Of a stretch of 44,066 bases of DNA, positions 29,783 to 39,781 are shown one piece after another. The position numbers and the translations under genes were made by a program. The notes beneath the pieces were generated by a model. That model worked only from the letters and a program-made list of their open reading frames with translations. It made no database searches and was not told the origin of the DNA. This stretch comes from Bacteroidales bacterium (GTDB lineage Bacteria; Bacteroidota; Bacteroidia; Bacteroidales; UBA932), in NCBI GenBank assembly GCA_017527625.1, contig JAFXPV010000041.1, forward strand, positions 1 to 44,066, read 5' to 3'. Each line of letters starts with the position of its first letter. Within the stretch, counting starts at the first letter, position 1.

Positions 29783-31111
29783 ATGAAAAAGATTCTTTTG
29801 CTCGTAGCGAGCTTGCTTCTTATCTGCGGCACTGCAAGTGCGCAGGGTCTTCTCAAGAATCTTGGCGAAAGGGCCAAAAATGCTGTAGAGAACAATCTTG
29901 GCAACAAGGTTGAACAAGGTGTCAACAAAGCGCTGGACGGAGTCCTCGGCGGCAACAAGAATAAAGACAGAAACAACGACAGAGACGATAACAGCAAAGC
30001 TGCAAGAAACGATGCTGCTGATGAAGAGGAATTTGAAGAACCCGCAAAAGATGAAGCTGTCGACTTCGCAGAAATTCAAGCTAAAAGTGACTTTGTCCGT
30101 GGTGCCAATGTGTTCTTTTCTGACGACCTGAAAGGCGAGCAGTTGGGCGAATTCCCTTCCAAATGGGACTTGCTGGACGGCAGCGAAGTGGAGGTAGTCA
30201 ACATCAAAGGCATGCAGGCCATCCGGTTTAAAAACTCCAGGATCCAGCCGCTGATGGAAGAGAAGGAGTACCTGCCTGAAGAGTTCACCATCGAGTTCGA
30301 CGTGCTTGCCCAACCCGCGGAGGAAGGTTCCGGTTGGGATGCTACGCTCGATTTGTATCTGAATGGAGAGAATGACAGAAGAGTTTTTGATATCCGGATG
30401 AGCCCGGAATACCATCCCTACTATGGCAACGAGTATAATGGCATTAGCTGGGGCTGGGGTGCCGAGAATCCCAATGGCAACAAGATGACGGGAGAGCCCG
30501 GTACGCAGACCATCAGAAAGTATTTGAAGAAGAACGAGTGGAACCATATCGCCATCTCCTTCAACAAACGCGCGTTCAAGTTGTATCTGAACTACCAGCG
30601 CATCGTGAACATCCCGAATATGATCCAGCCCCGCTCTTGGCAGCTTCGCGGCGATTCGGACAGTGACAAGGGTATTTTCATTACCAATATCGTTGTGGCT
30701 AAAGGTGCTGTTGAACTGTATGAGCGCAATGCCACTGACTATTCTTCAGCCGTTGAAAAAGCCATCGCCGAAACCGGTAAATTCGTGACCAACAACATCC
30801 TGTTCGAGACCGGGAAGGCCACTCTGAAACCCGAATCTATGGAGGAAATCCAGAAGGTGGCCGACTATATGAAGAAGAACCCTTCTGCCCGCTTCGAGGT
30901 TCAGGGACATACCGACAACCAGGGCAGCGACGCAGTGAACGACCCTCTCAGCCAGCAGCGTGCCGAGGCCGTTGTCAAGGCCCTTGAGAGCCAGGGCGTA
31001 GATCCCTTCAACCTGCGTCCCGTCGGCAAGGGCAGCCACGAGCCGGTAGCTGACAACAGCACCGACGAAGGCCGCGCCAAGAACCGCCGCGTCGAGTTCA
31101 TCAAGAAATAG
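29783..31111 (+). CDS. OmpA-family protein with a central LamG-like domain
   Basis: A 442-residue secreted protein with signal peptide MKKILLLVASLLLICGTASA. Residues ~22-95 are a charged, low-complexity region rich in Asn, Lys and Asp. Residues ~105-310 look like a concanavalin/laminin-G-type sandwich (FTIEFDVLAQP, KNEWNHIAISFNKRAFKLY). The C-terminus is an OmpA peptidoglycan-binding domain with GHTDNQGSDAVNDPLSQQRA and GRAKNRRVEFI. It probably links an outer-membrane or surface structure to the cell wall. It is a single-gene unit with its own promoter and terminator. Confidence 0.9.
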   Translation: MKKILLLVASLLLICGTASAQGLLKNLGERAKNAVENNLGNKVEQGVNKALDGVLGGNKNKDRNNDRDDNSKAARNDAADEEEFEEPAKDEAVDFAEIQAKSDFVRGANVFFSDDLKGEQLGEFPSKWDLLDGSEVEVVNIKGMQAIRFKNSRIQPLMEEKEYLPEEFTIEFDVLAQPAEEGSGWDATLDLYLNGENDRRVFDIRMSPEYHPYYGNEYNGISWGWGAENPNGNKMTGEPGTQTIRKYLKKNEWNHIAISFNKRAFKLYLNYQRIVNIPNMIQPRSWQLRGDSDSDKGIFITNIVVAKGAVELYERNATDYSSAVEKAIAETGKFVTNNILFETGKATLKPESMEEIQKVADYMKKNPSARFEVQGHTDNQGSDAVNDPLSQQRAEAVVKALESQGVDPFNLRPVGKGSHEPVADNSTDEGRAKNRRVEFIKK

Positions 31112-31130
31112 TTTTTCTCAAGAAGCATAG

Positions 31131-31159
31131 AAAAAGACGGCTCGCGGGCCGTCTTTTTT
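31131..31159 (+). terminator. Intrinsic terminator after the OmpA-like gene
   Basis: The stem GACGGC/GCCGTC (31136-31141 with 31148-31153) has a six-base loop, an upstream A5 run and a downstream T6 run. Confidence 0.9.
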
Positions 31160-31176
31160 ATTGATGGAGTTTTCAG

Positions 31177-31184
31177 TATATTTG
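31177..31184 (+). promoter_or_regulatory. -7 box of the Gfo/Idh/MocA gene (TATATTTG)
   Basis: An exact TAnnTTTG between the preceding terminator and the ATG at 31208. Confidence 0.65.
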
Positions 31185-31207
31185 ATAATTGGAATAATCC
31201 TCATATT

Positions 31208-32185
31208 ATGAACATAGGAATCATCGGAGCCGGCTGGATTGCCGACAAAATGGGAGAAACCCTTTCGGGAGTCCCCGCAGACAAAGGACTCGTCAAATAT
31301 GCCATCGCTTCGCGCGACATCGTCAAAGCACGGGGCTTCGCAGAACACTGGGGATTCAAGAAAGCCTACGGCTCTTATCAGGAACTTGTGGACGACCAGG
31401 ATGTAGACCTTGTGTACATCGCTACGCCCCATTCCCACCACTATCCTCATACGAAACTTGCCCTCGAGGCCGGCAAGCCAGTGCTTTGCGAGAAGGCCTT
31501 TATGGCCAACGCCCGTGAAGCAGAAGAGATTCTGAATCTCGCCCACAAGAAGGGCATCTTCATCACCGAAGCCATCTGGACCAGATATATGCCTCTATCC
31601 TTGAAGGTGAAAGAACTGCTTGATGCGGGAGAAATAGGCGACCCGCGAATCGTGAACGCCAGCCTCTGTTATTATATGGACCACAAGGAGCGCATCCTGC
31701 GTCCCGACCTGTGCGGAGGAGCGCTGCTCGACCTCGGAATGTACAGCATCAACTTCGCAAGGATGTATTTCGGCTCCGACTTCGCTTCCTGCGTGTCGTC
31801 CTGCACCCGGTTCAGTACAGGTACAGACCGCCACAACCACATCATCCTGACCTACAAGGACGGCCGTGTGGCCAACCTGCAGGCCAGCGCCGGCGGCCTC
31901 AGCAACCGCGAAGGCCAGATCATAGGCGAGACCGGCTATATCGTGGTGGAGAACATCAACTGTCCTGAAAGGGTCACCGTATGGCACGATTACGAGAAAA
32001 CCGCAGAGTTCCTGCCGCCTGCAGACCAGGTCACAGGCTATGAATATCAGGTTTTCGCTTCGAAAGATGCGATAGAGAAAGGCCTGATTGAATCTCCTTT
32101 TATGCCCCACCAGGAAACCCTGGACATAATGCGCCAGATGGACGCCCTCCGCAAGGAATGGGGCATCCGCTACCCTATGGACTAA
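31208..32185 (+). CDS. Gfo/Idh/MocA-family oxidoreductase
   Basis: A 325-residue cytoplasmic protein. The N-terminal Rossmann domain starts IGIIGAGWIADKM (GxGxxA-like NAD(P) motif). The family Lys is in VLCEKAF. The C-terminal alpha/beta domain contains GGALLDLGMYSINFARMYFG, in which Asp and Tyr replace the more usual GGG-DxGxH block. Members oxidise or reduce sugars and related polyols, and the substrate is not evident. It lies tail to tail with hisS, with 7 bases between stops. Confidence 0.9.
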   Translation: MNIGIIGAGWIADKMGETLSGVPADKGLVKYAIASRDIVKARGFAEHWGFKKAYGSYQELVDDQDVDLVYIATPHSHHYPHTKLALEAGKPVLCEKAFMANAREAEEILNLAHKKGIFITEAIWTRYMPLSLKVKELLDAGEIGDPRIVNASLCYYMDHKERILRPDLCGGALLDLGMYSINFARMYFGSDFASCVSSCTRFSTGTDRHNHIILTYKDGRVANLQASAGGLSNREGQIIGETGYIVVENINCPERVTVWHDYEKTAEFLPPADQVTGYEYQVFASKDAIEKGLIESPFMPHQETLDIMRQMDALRKEWGIRYPMD

Positions 32186-32192
32186 AGATGGA

Positions 32193-33560
32193 TTACTGCC
32201 TCAGGAAGGCAACCATCGCATCGATATCATCCTTTGCGAAAGTTTCCTGACGGCCTTGCCCGAGGTTCTTGATATTGACGGTGCCGGCGGCGGCTTCGCT
32301 GTCGGCATTTATCGATATGAACGGGATGCCGCTGCGGGTGGCATAGTCGAACTGCTTGCCGAGCTTGCTCTCGTCCGGAAAGATTACTACTGAGAAACCT
32401 TGTTCGCGCAGTTTTGCGCAAATCGGCATCACATACGACACGGCTTCACGGCCCATATTGGCGAAGAGGATGTCGGGCGCTCCAGCCAGGGCTGCGGGAT
32501 ATTTGTCGAGGCCCAGAAGTACATCATAGATGCGGTCAGCGCCGAAAGAGATGCCCACGCCTGAAACGTCCTTAAGACCGAAGATGCCGGTCAGGTCATC
32601 GTAGCGTCCGCCTCCGCAGATGCTGCCGATCTCATAGTCGAGAGCCTTGACTTCGAATATCGCTCCGGTATAATAGTTCAGACCGCGCGCCAGCGACAAA
32701 TCAAGCTCCACCTTCTGCTGAATGCCTGCGGAAGCTATGAGGCTGAACAGCTCACGGATCTCGGCGATGCCTTTCATTCCAACTTCCGAAGATGCCAGTA
32801 TGCCGCTCATCTTCTCTATCTTGGCTTCGTTGTCGCCCTGCAGCAGAAGCACAGGTTCGATGACAGCAATCTGTGCGTCTGAAAGGCCCTTCTCCCTCAG
32901 CTCTTCCTTTACAGCCTCAAGGCCAATCTTATCGATTTTGTCAATAGCCACAGTAATGTCGACCATCTTGTCGGCGGCACCAGCCACTTCCGCTATGCCG
33001 GCCAGCAGCTTGCGGTTGTTGACCTTGATGCAGACATTGATGCCCAGCCGGTCAAATACCATATCTACAATCTGGACGAGTTCCATCTCATAAAGCAGCG
33101 AACGGCTGCCTACAACATCGACGTCACACTGGTAGAACTCACGGTAGCGGCCCTTCTGCGGACGGTCGGCACGCCACACAGGCTGGATCTGGTAGCGCTT
33201 GAAGGGGAAGTGGATCTCATTCTGGTGCTGGACCACGAAACGGGCGAAAGGCACGGTCAGGTCATAGCGCAGACCCTTTTCACAAACCTTCATTGCAACT
33301 GCGTTGCTGTTTTCCAGCATTGCGGGATCCACAGCGGCAAAAGCATCTCCGGAGTTCAGGATCTTGAAAAGCAGCTTGTCACCTTCGTCTCCATACTTTC
33401 CAAGCAGGGTACTGAGATTCTCCATAGCCGGCGTTTCTATCTGGGAATATCCGAACAGGTGGAAAACTCCGCTGATTGTTGAGAAAATGTAGTTGCGGCG
33501 GGCCATTTCGACCGGTCCGAAGTCACGTGTCCCTTTGGGGATTGAAGGTTTCTGTGCCAT
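32193..33560 (-). CDS. hisS: Histidyl-tRNA synthetase
   Basis: A 455-residue class II synthetase that charges tRNA-His. Motif 1 is near [11 protein letters not shown] and [13 protein letters not shown]. Motif 2 is [25 protein letters not shown], starting near residue 127. The histidine-specific loops [15 protein letters not shown] and GGRYDDL, and motif 3 [11 protein letters not shown], are all present. A C-terminal anticodon-binding domain follows. The length is typical of the Bacteroidota form. Confidence 0.97.
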   Translation of the reverse strand: MAQKPSIPKGTRDFGPVEMARRNYIFSTISGVFHLFGYSQIETPAMENLSTLLGKYGDEGDKLLFKILNSGDAFAAVDPAMLENSNAVAMKVCEKGLRYDLTVPFARFVVQHQNEIHFPFKRYQIQPVWRADRPQKGRYREFYQCDVDVVGSRSLLYEMELVQIVDMVFDRLGINVCIKVNNRKLLAGIAEVAGAADKMVDITVAIDKIDKIGLEAVKEELREKGLSDAQIAVIEPVLLLQGDNEAKIEKMSGILASSEVGMKGIAEIRELFSLIASAGIQQKVELDLSLARGLNYYTGAIFEVKALDYEIGSICGGGRYDDLTGIFGLKDVSGVGISFGADRIYDVLLGLDKYPAALAGAPDILFANMGREAVSYVMPICAKLREQGFSVVIFPDESKLGKQFDYATRSGIPFISINADSEAAAGTVNIKNLGQGRQETFAKDDIDAMVAFLRQ

Positions 33561-33579
33561 AGAGCTGTAATTTGCATCG

Positions 33580-33587
33580 CAAATGTA
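33580..33587 (-). promoter_or_regulatory. -7 box of hisS (TACATTTG)
   Basis: An exact TAnnTTTG on the minus strand, 19 bases before the hisS ATG. Confidence 0.6.
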
Positions 33588-33637
33588 GCATTAATTTGCG
33601 GTTTTTGCGTAACTTGGTGGGAATTGAAAACTGACCT

Positions 33638-36600
33638 ATGAAAAGAACTTTGTTCATCTCCATTATCACTGCCGTGGCAGTGATTCCCGCAGCAATCTTC
33701 GCGGTTGTCTCTTGCGGGGGATCAAGGCCCGAAGGACCTTGCGACATCTATGCTAAGGGAGGGACACCCTGCGCCTCTGCGCACAGTACCACACGTGCTC
33801 TGTTCAAGGCATACAACGGTCCTCTCTACCAGGTTATGCGCCAGTCGGACGGCAAGACGCTGGATATCGGTGTAGTCAAATCACACGGTTACGCCGACTC
33901 CGAGGCCCAGGACAGATTCTGCGCCGACACTTATTGCTGGATTACTACCATCTATGACCAGGGACCGAGCGGCAACCATCTGAAACAGGCTCCCCGCGGA
34001 GGATTCGGCGGCCACGCTATGGGCGGCTTCAACAACATTCCCGTGGCTGACTGGGCTCCGGTAACGATTTATGGCCACAAGGTTTACGGCGTGTTCATCG
34101 CCCCGGGTATGGGACTCCGCTGGAATGACACCAAGGGCATCGCCGTTGACGACCAGGCCGAGGGCCAGTACTGGGTCATCGCCGGCAACCACTACAACGA
34201 CGGCTGCTGCTTCGACTACGGCAACGCTGAGACCGACTCGCGCGACGACGGAGACGGAACGATGGAGACTACATACTTCGGAAATGCCACCGCCTGGTAC
34301 AAGGGGGTAGAACCCGGTCCGTGGATTATGACCGACCAGGAGAACAACCTCGTCGGTTGCGTAAATCCCGACCCCAACGACAAATTCTGCCCCACCATCA
34401 ATCCGGTTGAATGGAGATTCGTAACGGCCACAGCCGACGGCGAGCCTCACCACTGGAGGTCTATGGGCGGAGACGCCCAGCAGGGCGAGCTCAAGGTCTA
34501 TTATGACGGAGGCCGCATCCAGAACCCCCGCAGCAGCTACGACCCGATGCGTAAGCAGGGCGCCATCCTCCTCGGTAACGGTGGCGACAACTCTGTCGGT
34601 TCCCAGGGAACATTCTACGAGGGCGCCATCACTTTCGCAGGCACCTTCCCCAGCGAAGAGCTTCAGCAGAAAGTCCAGGCCAACATCGTTGCTGCCAAAT
34701 ATGACGTTGAACGCGTGACCGTCGCCGCTGAAAAGGACATCAACAGGCCCAACCGCCTCCAGACCTTCGTTCCCGGCGAAACACAGAAAGTCGCCGTCAA
34801 ATTCGTGAACACCACCGGCAAGACTGTCAGCAACCTGACCCTCGGTGTTGAAGTTCCCGCAGGCTGGAAAGCCGAGGCCGACAAGAAGATCGGTTATTCT
34901 GTAGAGCCCGGCCAGACAGTCATCGAAACCTTCGACGTCACCTCTTCCGACAAGGAATTCAACGGTGACTTGCGCGGTGTCGCCAAATGGGGCCGCAACA
35001 CTGAAAAATCAGTGGAGAAAGTGCGCAATACCGCTCCTGTCAAGATCAATGAGTTCCGCATCGCAGGCGCCAACCCTTCAGATTCGTTCATCGAGCTTTA
35101 CAACGCCGGTGACAAGGCTGTCGATCTCTCAGGTTGGAACATCACTGCACACAAGATCAATATCCCCATCTTCTCAAGCATAAAGGTTCCTGCAGGCACC
35201 ACTCTCGCCCCGAAGAGCTTCTATGTGTTCGGTCTGGCCACCACCGGTCTTGCCGTTCCCGCAGCTAAGGGCGACAAGGTTATCTACACCCGCAGCGTAG
35301 ACGGAATCAGGGCCGGCGACACCATCGATATCGACGGGGAGAAAGTAGTAGTGGCAAAAGTCAACGCTCCTGCTGCCGATCCGACCAGCAGGGTTGCTCC
35401 GGGCACTCCCACAACACTGTGGCAGCCGCTTCCCGAAGGACCGGTAATCACTATCCCCAAAGGTTCGAAGAATATTCCCGTTACAAGTACCGCCGGCTTC
35501 AAGGCAGGCCAGAAGATGGCCATCGGCTATGGCGCAGAGTATCCTGCCGTCGACCGCGTATGGGAGAAATATGAAGTGGTAACTGTCACTGAGGTCGGCA
35601 AGCCCGGAACCCAGGCATACCTCTCTTATGACGCCAAACCCGGCGACACCAACATCAAGGTATCTTCTGTCGCAAACATCACTGCAGGCGACAAGATCCG
35701 TCTGGACATCGCCAGCGAAGGCCACGGCATAGAGTGGGTCACCGTCAAGAGCGTTGGCACCCAGTCTGAAGTCAGCACATTCGGAGGTCCTCTGCCCATC
35801 GAGAGAGCCGGAACCGGACTTGAACTCGAAGAGCCGCTCAAATTCGCACACTCTTCAAATATGCCTTTTGCAAACAACGGAACCGGCATCAGTTTCGAAC
35901 CTGCCACCAAGTTCGACCACTCGTCCAACGAGCCCGTACTCGCCCTTGTATTTGAAATCGAACTCGGCAGCGCCCTCGCAGCTGACCACGACATCGACGC
36001 GCCCGTAATGAAAGCCGGTGCAACAGCAGCCGGATTCCAGGGAAAGGCCGACCAGTACTTCGGTGGTCCTGCCTTCGCCAATGCAGGCAACATCACCCTT
36101 CGCACTGCTGACGGCAATGTCGCTGACGCCCTCAACTACGGCCTCATCGTCGAGCCTTGGGTATCTGAAGGCTATCACGGCGATTCAGGCCACGGACTTG
36201 GCGGAAGCCGCGTCCAGGTTTATTCTCCGAGAGGAGGCTTCGGTATGGCTCCGGTTGCAACCCCGAATCTCAGTTCAGGCCGCTTCCCCGACGGAGCCGA
36301 TGCTGACAACAACATCAATGACTTCAAGCTCCAGGCCAGCTGCAACCTTGCCGCTGCCGTTTATGCGGGAGCCACAAATATCAAGGTTTCAAGCGTAACA
36401 GGCCTCAAACCCGGCTCTAAGCTCTACCTCGGCAACGAAGTGGCTACAATCAAGGAAGTCGGCACTCCCGGAGCTACTGTTCTTTCGGCCACTGTCCTCC
36501 CTGGTGCCAAAGCACTCCAGGTTCAGGGCGTCCAGGGCTTCCGTGCCGGCCAGGCCATCAAGATCGGTCAAGAGAATGCAGTTATAGAAAGCGTTGTTCC

Positions 36601-36805
36601 GGCCCGCCGCCAGTATGGCGCTCCGACCAACGTCATTCCTCCGAGCACAATCAACCTGGTCAACCCCATCACATTGGTCCACATCCCGGGACAGCAGGTT
36701 GCAGGTACAGGTGTGACCCTTGCCGAGCCTCTCAAGGCTTCGCACGCAGCCGGCACTCCTATGACCGACAACGTACCTTCACCCGGTGCGCCTAACGCTT
36801 ACTAA
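33638..36805 (+). CDS. GH54-type alpha-L-arabinofuranosidase, multidomain lipoprotein
   Basis: A 1055-residue protein with lipobox VVSC (C26). Residues ~33-365 closely follow the fungal AbfB catalytic domain: GPCDIYAKGGTPC, STTRALF, DRFCADTYC, IYDQGPSGNHL, GCCFDYGNAE, IMTDQENNL and GNGGDNSVGSQG. E235 and D317 line up with the nucleophile and acid/base of Aspergillus AbfB, and the six disulfide cysteines are kept (35/45, 95/100, 190/191). The usual CBM42 is missing. Instead there is a NEW3-like domain (~385-460), a lamin-tail-like domain from ~468 (VKINEFRIAG, FIELYNAGDKAVDLSGWNIT) and four copies of a ~20-residue module. It should release arabinose from arabinoxylan or arabinan at the cell surface. 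Confidence 0.9.
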   Translation: MKRTLFISIITAVAVIPAAIFAVVSCGGSRPEGPCDIYAKGGTPCASAHSTTRALFKAYNGPLYQVMRQSDGKTLDIGVVKSHGYADSEAQDRFCADTYCWITTIYDQGPSGNHLKQAPRGGFGGHAMGGFNNIPVADWAPVTIYGHKVYGVFIAPGMGLRWNDTKGIAVDDQAEGQYWVIAGNHYNDGCCFDYGNAETDSRDDGDGTMETTYFGNATAWYKGVEPGPWIMTDQENNLVGCVNPDPNDKFCPTINPVEWRFVTATADGEPHHWRSMGGDAQQGELKVYYDGGRIQNPRSSYDPMRKQGAILLGNGGDNSVGSQGTFYEGAITFAGTFPSEELQQKVQANIVAAKYDVERVTVAAEKDINRPNRLQTFVPGETQKVAVKFVNTTGKTVSNLTLGVEVPAGWKAEADKKIGYSVEPGQTVIETFDVTSSDKEFNGDLRGVAKWGRNTEKSVEKVRNTAPVKINEFRIAGANPSDSFIELYNAGDKAVDLSGWNITAHKINIPIFSSIKVPAGTTLAPKSFYVFGLATTGLAVPAAKGDKVIYTRSVDGIRAGDTIDIDGEKVVVAKVNAPAADPTSRVAPGTPTTLWQPLPEGPVITIPKGSKNIPVTSTAGFKAGQKMAIGYGAEYPAVDRVWEKYEVVTVTEVGKPGTQAYLSYDAKPGDTNIKVSSVANITAGDKIRLDIASEGHGIEWVTVKSVGTQSEVSTFGGPLPIERAGTGLELEEPLKFAHSSNMPFANNGTGISFEPATKFDHSSNEPVLALVFEIELGSALAADHDIDAPVMKAGATAAGFQGKADQYFGGPAFANAGNITLRTADGNVADALNYGLIVEPWVSEGYHGDSGHGLGGSRVQVYSPRGGFGMAPVATPNLSSGRFPDGADADNNINDFKLQASCNLAAAVYAGATNIKVSSVTGLKPGSKLYLGNEVATIKEVGTPGATVLSATVLPGAKALQVQGVQGFRAGQAIKIGQENAVIESVVPARRQYGAPTNVIPPSTINLVNPITLVHIPGQQVAGTGVTLAEPLKASHAAGTPMTDNVPSPGAPNAY

Positions 36806-36813
36806 CGACATTT

Positions 36814-37962
36814 ATGGCACAGGCAAACCGTGCTGTCATACTTAAACGGGTCACGGCGGCTCTTGCCACCGTGGCCCTTGTTCTATGTCTTGTGATGGCC
36901 TTGCACTCCCTGAGGGGAACTGCAATGATCGGCTGCGGCGCAGGCTCTTCGTGCGACAGCGTCTTGGGCAGCAGATGGTCGTCACTGATGGGTGCCATCC
37001 CCGTCGCAGGCATAGCAGCCGGCGTTTATCTTGCCATTCTTTTGTGCTTGTGCTTTGTCAGGGACAAGGAGATAGCTCCACTCGCCTGGAAGTTCCTCCT
37101 TGTCTTCGGCGGAGCTATCCTTGGCAGTGCCGTATGGTTTTTCATCCTGCAGAAATGGATCATAGGACAGTACTGCAAATACTGTATGGCCACACACGCC
37201 ACAGGAATTGTCGTCACCGGCCTTCTGTGGTATCAGGCCCACCATAACTGCCCTTCGAAATGGAATCCGCCCTGCGCCGTCGCCGGACTGCTGCTGGCCG
37301 CTGTCCTTGCCGGCTTCCAGCTGTTCACCGCTCCGAAAACCGCTTATGAAAGCGGAGAGTCGGCTCAGTCACTTCCTCTGCTCAAAGCCGGCGAAACCCC
37401 GATGCTTGGCAGCGAAGAAGCAACATATCATATAAACCTGATGTTCGACTATCAGTGCTCTCACTGCCGCAAGATACATTTCGCAGCAAAGGAGATTGCA
37501 GAACGCCATCCGGATATCGCATTCATACTCGTGCCCTGCCCTCTCAGCTATGCCTGCAACCCATATATACCGGCAGGCGGCGCTGACCGTTTCGCAGGCT
37601 CCTGCGACCTTGCGCGTGCCGCCCTCGCAGTATGGCGCGCAGCCCCGGAGAAGTTCGCAAGCTTCGATGAATGGCTCTTCACTGCCGACGATCCGTCTAA
37701 AGGATGGTATCCTCGAAGCGTGGAAGACGCCAACCTCAAAGCTGCCGAGCTGCTCGGCGGACAGGAACAGTTCTACGATGCCATCCGCGACGCAGCCATC
37801 AGTTCCATCCTCTCCAAAAGTTTCGAACTGTTCGGCCGCACCACCATCCAGGGCAAGAGCGGAATCCCCAGACTTGTCTACAAGTCTCAGTGGATAATCC
37901 CCGAGGTAGATTCCTCCGACGGCCTGATGGAGATTCTGGGCAGCGAATTCAATATTCAATAA
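36814..37962 (+). CDS. VKOR-DsbA fusion, disulfide-bond-forming oxidase
   Basis: A 382-residue protein. The first ~165 residues form a vitamin K epoxide reductase-like helix bundle with the loop cysteines in IGCGAGSSCDSV and the quinone-side pair in QYCKYCMATH. A further helix and linker lead to a thioredoxin-fold domain with active site FDYQCSHCRK and the cis-Pro region SGIPRLVYK. The two parts together would oxidise thiols in secreted proteins and pass electrons to quinone, replacing DsbA plus DsbB. It starts 8 bases after the GH54 stop, so it is probably co-transcribed with that six-cysteine enzyme. Confidence 0.9.
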   Translation: MAQANRAVILKRVTAALATVALVLCLVMALHSLRGTAMIGCGAGSSCDSVLGSRWSSLMGAIPVAGIAAGVYLAILLCLCFVRDKEIAPLAWKFLLVFGGAILGSAVWFFILQKWIIGQYCKYCMATHATGIVVTGLLWYQAHHNCPSKWNPPCAVAGLLLAAVLAGFQLFTAPKTAYESGESAQSLPLLKAGETPMLGSEEATYHINLMFDYQCSHCRKIHFAAKEIAERHPDIAFILVPCPLSYACNPYIPAGGADRFAGSCDLARAALAVWRAAPEKFASFDEWLFTADDPSKGWYPRSVEDANLKAAELLGGQEQFYDAIRDAAISSILSKSFELFGRTTIQGKSGIPRLVYKSQWIIPEVDSSDGLMEILGSEFNIQ

Positions 37963-38001
37963 ATTGATTATTTTTACGGCCAGATTAATCAATACCGACA
38001 A

Positions 38002-39762
38002 ATGAACAATTTTTGGAAAACCTTCCTTGCAGCTCTGTTGGGCTGCCTGGTAGCCCTTGGGCTCATTTTCTTCCTGATGATGGGCAGTCTGGGCGCAGCC
38101 ATCGCCGGAGGATCAGCCAAGACAGCTGTAGTCCCTCCGCAATCAATCCTCAAAATTGACTTTTCCACTCCGATCAGCGAGCGTGGACAGAACACATTCT
38201 CCCTCCAGACTATGTCCAACTTCTCAATGGGAGAAGGTATGTCCCTGCTTACCGCAGTAAGGGCCATCGACCAGGCCGCTGCAGATCCCGGCGTGAAATT
38301 CATATACCTCAACACGGACAATATGACGCTGAGTATGTCCTGCGCAGAAGAGTTGCGCCAGGCCCTCGCACGTTTCCGCGAATCCGGCAAGCCTGTCGTT
38401 GCTTACGCCAATGCTTACGACAACCTGAGCTACTACCTGGCATCTGTGGCCGACAAGGTCATCATCAACAGCTATGGTGATGCAATGCTTACCGGCGTGA
38501 GCACCAACCTGACCTTCTTCAAGGACCTTCTCGACAAACTTGGTGTCGACATCCAGCTCATCCGCCACGGCAAGTACAAATCAGCCGGCGAACAGTTCAC
38601 TCAGAACCACCTCACCGATGCCAACCGTGAGCAGAACCAGGTGCTCGTCAGCAGCGTCTGGGCTTCCTTGGCAGAAGAGATTGCGGCAAGCCGCGACTTC
38701 AGCGCTGAAGACCTCAACGGCTGGATAGACAATCTTGAGCTTCTCGATGCCCGCACGCTCCTCGACAGAGGCATCGTCGACCAGACGTGGTACAAGGACG
38801 AACTTGAAAACTATCTCTGCACCCTCTTCGACGTAAAGGAATCCAAAGACCTCAAATTCGCCACTCTTGACACATACGCTATCGCCAAGGTTAAAGATGA
38901 CGTCAAGGTCAAGGACAGAATCGCAGTCCTTTATGCTGACGGTGAAATCGTAATGGATGGCAATGCCGACCAGAATATCGTGGGTGAAGATCTCGCCCGC
39001 CAGTTCAAGAAACTGCAGGAGGACTCTACGGTGAAAGCCGTCGTCTTCAGGGTAAACTCTCCCGGCGGAAGTGCCCAGGCTGCTGAAATCATCAACCGCG
39101 CAATGCAGAACCTCAAGGCATACAAACCCGTAATCGCAAGTTACGGCGATTATGCTGCATCAGGCGGATACTGGATCAGCTCGAATGCAGACTATATCAT
39201 CACCGACAACACGACCCTCACCGGCTCCATCGGAGTATTCTCGATGGTTCCCAACATCGGCGGCGGTCTGGACAAGACCCTTCACATCAAGTCAGCCAGT
39301 GTCAGTTCGCACAAGCACTCTGATATGATGCAAGGTATGCGCAAACTCGATGATGCGGAAGTTGCCTATATGCAAAAAATGGTCGAGAACATCTACACCG
39401 AATTCACTTCACTCGTTTCCCGAGGCAGGAAGATGTCCGTCGAGCAGGTGGATGAAATCGGTCAGGGCCGCGTATGGACCGGCCGTGACGCCCTTACAAT
39501 CGGCCTTGCCGATGCCAAGGGCAGCCTTATGGACGCCATCAACTACGCCGCCGCTTCAGTCGGCCTCGAGAAATATCAGATAATGGTCGTTCCTGAAAAG
39601 AAGACTATGTTCGAACAGATGATGTCCCAGTTCACAGGCAATACCGGCGACGAAGACCAAATCGCCGTCCGCACCGGCATCAAGCAGGTCGACCAGGTGC
39701 TTGGAATCCTCGACGACCCTCAGATGATGTACGCAAGAATGCCGTATATCTACGAGTTCTAG
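38002..39762 (+). CDS. sppA: Signal peptide peptidase SppA, long (67K) type
   Basis: A 586-residue serine protease with one N-terminal membrane helix (FLAALLGCLVALGLIFFLMM) and two tandem ClpP-like halves, as in E. coli SppA. The general-base Lys is in RHGKYKSAGEQF (about K193) and the nucleophile in YGDYAASGGYW (S387). It degrades signal peptides left in the membrane and faces the periplasm. It starts 39 bases after the VKOR-DsbA gene and may belong to the same transcript, which ends at the terminator at 39782. Confidence 0.95.
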   Translation: MNNFWKTFLAALLGCLVALGLIFFLMMGSLGAAIAGGSAKTAVVPPQSILKIDFSTPISERGQNTFSLQTMSNFSMGEGMSLLTAVRAIDQAAADPGVKFIYLNTDNMTLSMSCAEELRQALARFRESGKPVVAYANAYDNLSYYLASVADKVIINSYGDAMLTGVSTNLTFFKDLLDKLGVDIQLIRHGKYKSAGEQFTQNHLTDANREQNQVLVSSVWASLAEEIAASRDFSAEDLNGWIDNLELLDARTLLDRGIVDQTWYKDELENYLCTLFDVKESKDLKFATLDTYAIAKVKDDVKVKDRIAVLYADGEIVMDGNADQNIVGEDLARQFKKLQEDSTVKAVVFRVNSPGGSAQAAEIINRAMQNLKAYKPVIASYGDYAASGGYWISSNADYIITDNTTLTGSIGVFSMVPNIGGGLDKTLHIKSASVSSHKHSDMMQGMRKLDDAEVAYMQKMVENIYTEFTSLVSRGRKMSVEQVDEIGQGRVWTGRDALTIGLADAKGSLMDAINYAAASVGLEKYQIMVVPEKKTMFEQMMSQFTGNTGDEDQIAVRTGIKQVDQVLGILDDPQMMYARMPYIYEF

Positions 39763-39781
39763 TCGCTGACTAAGACGATAA

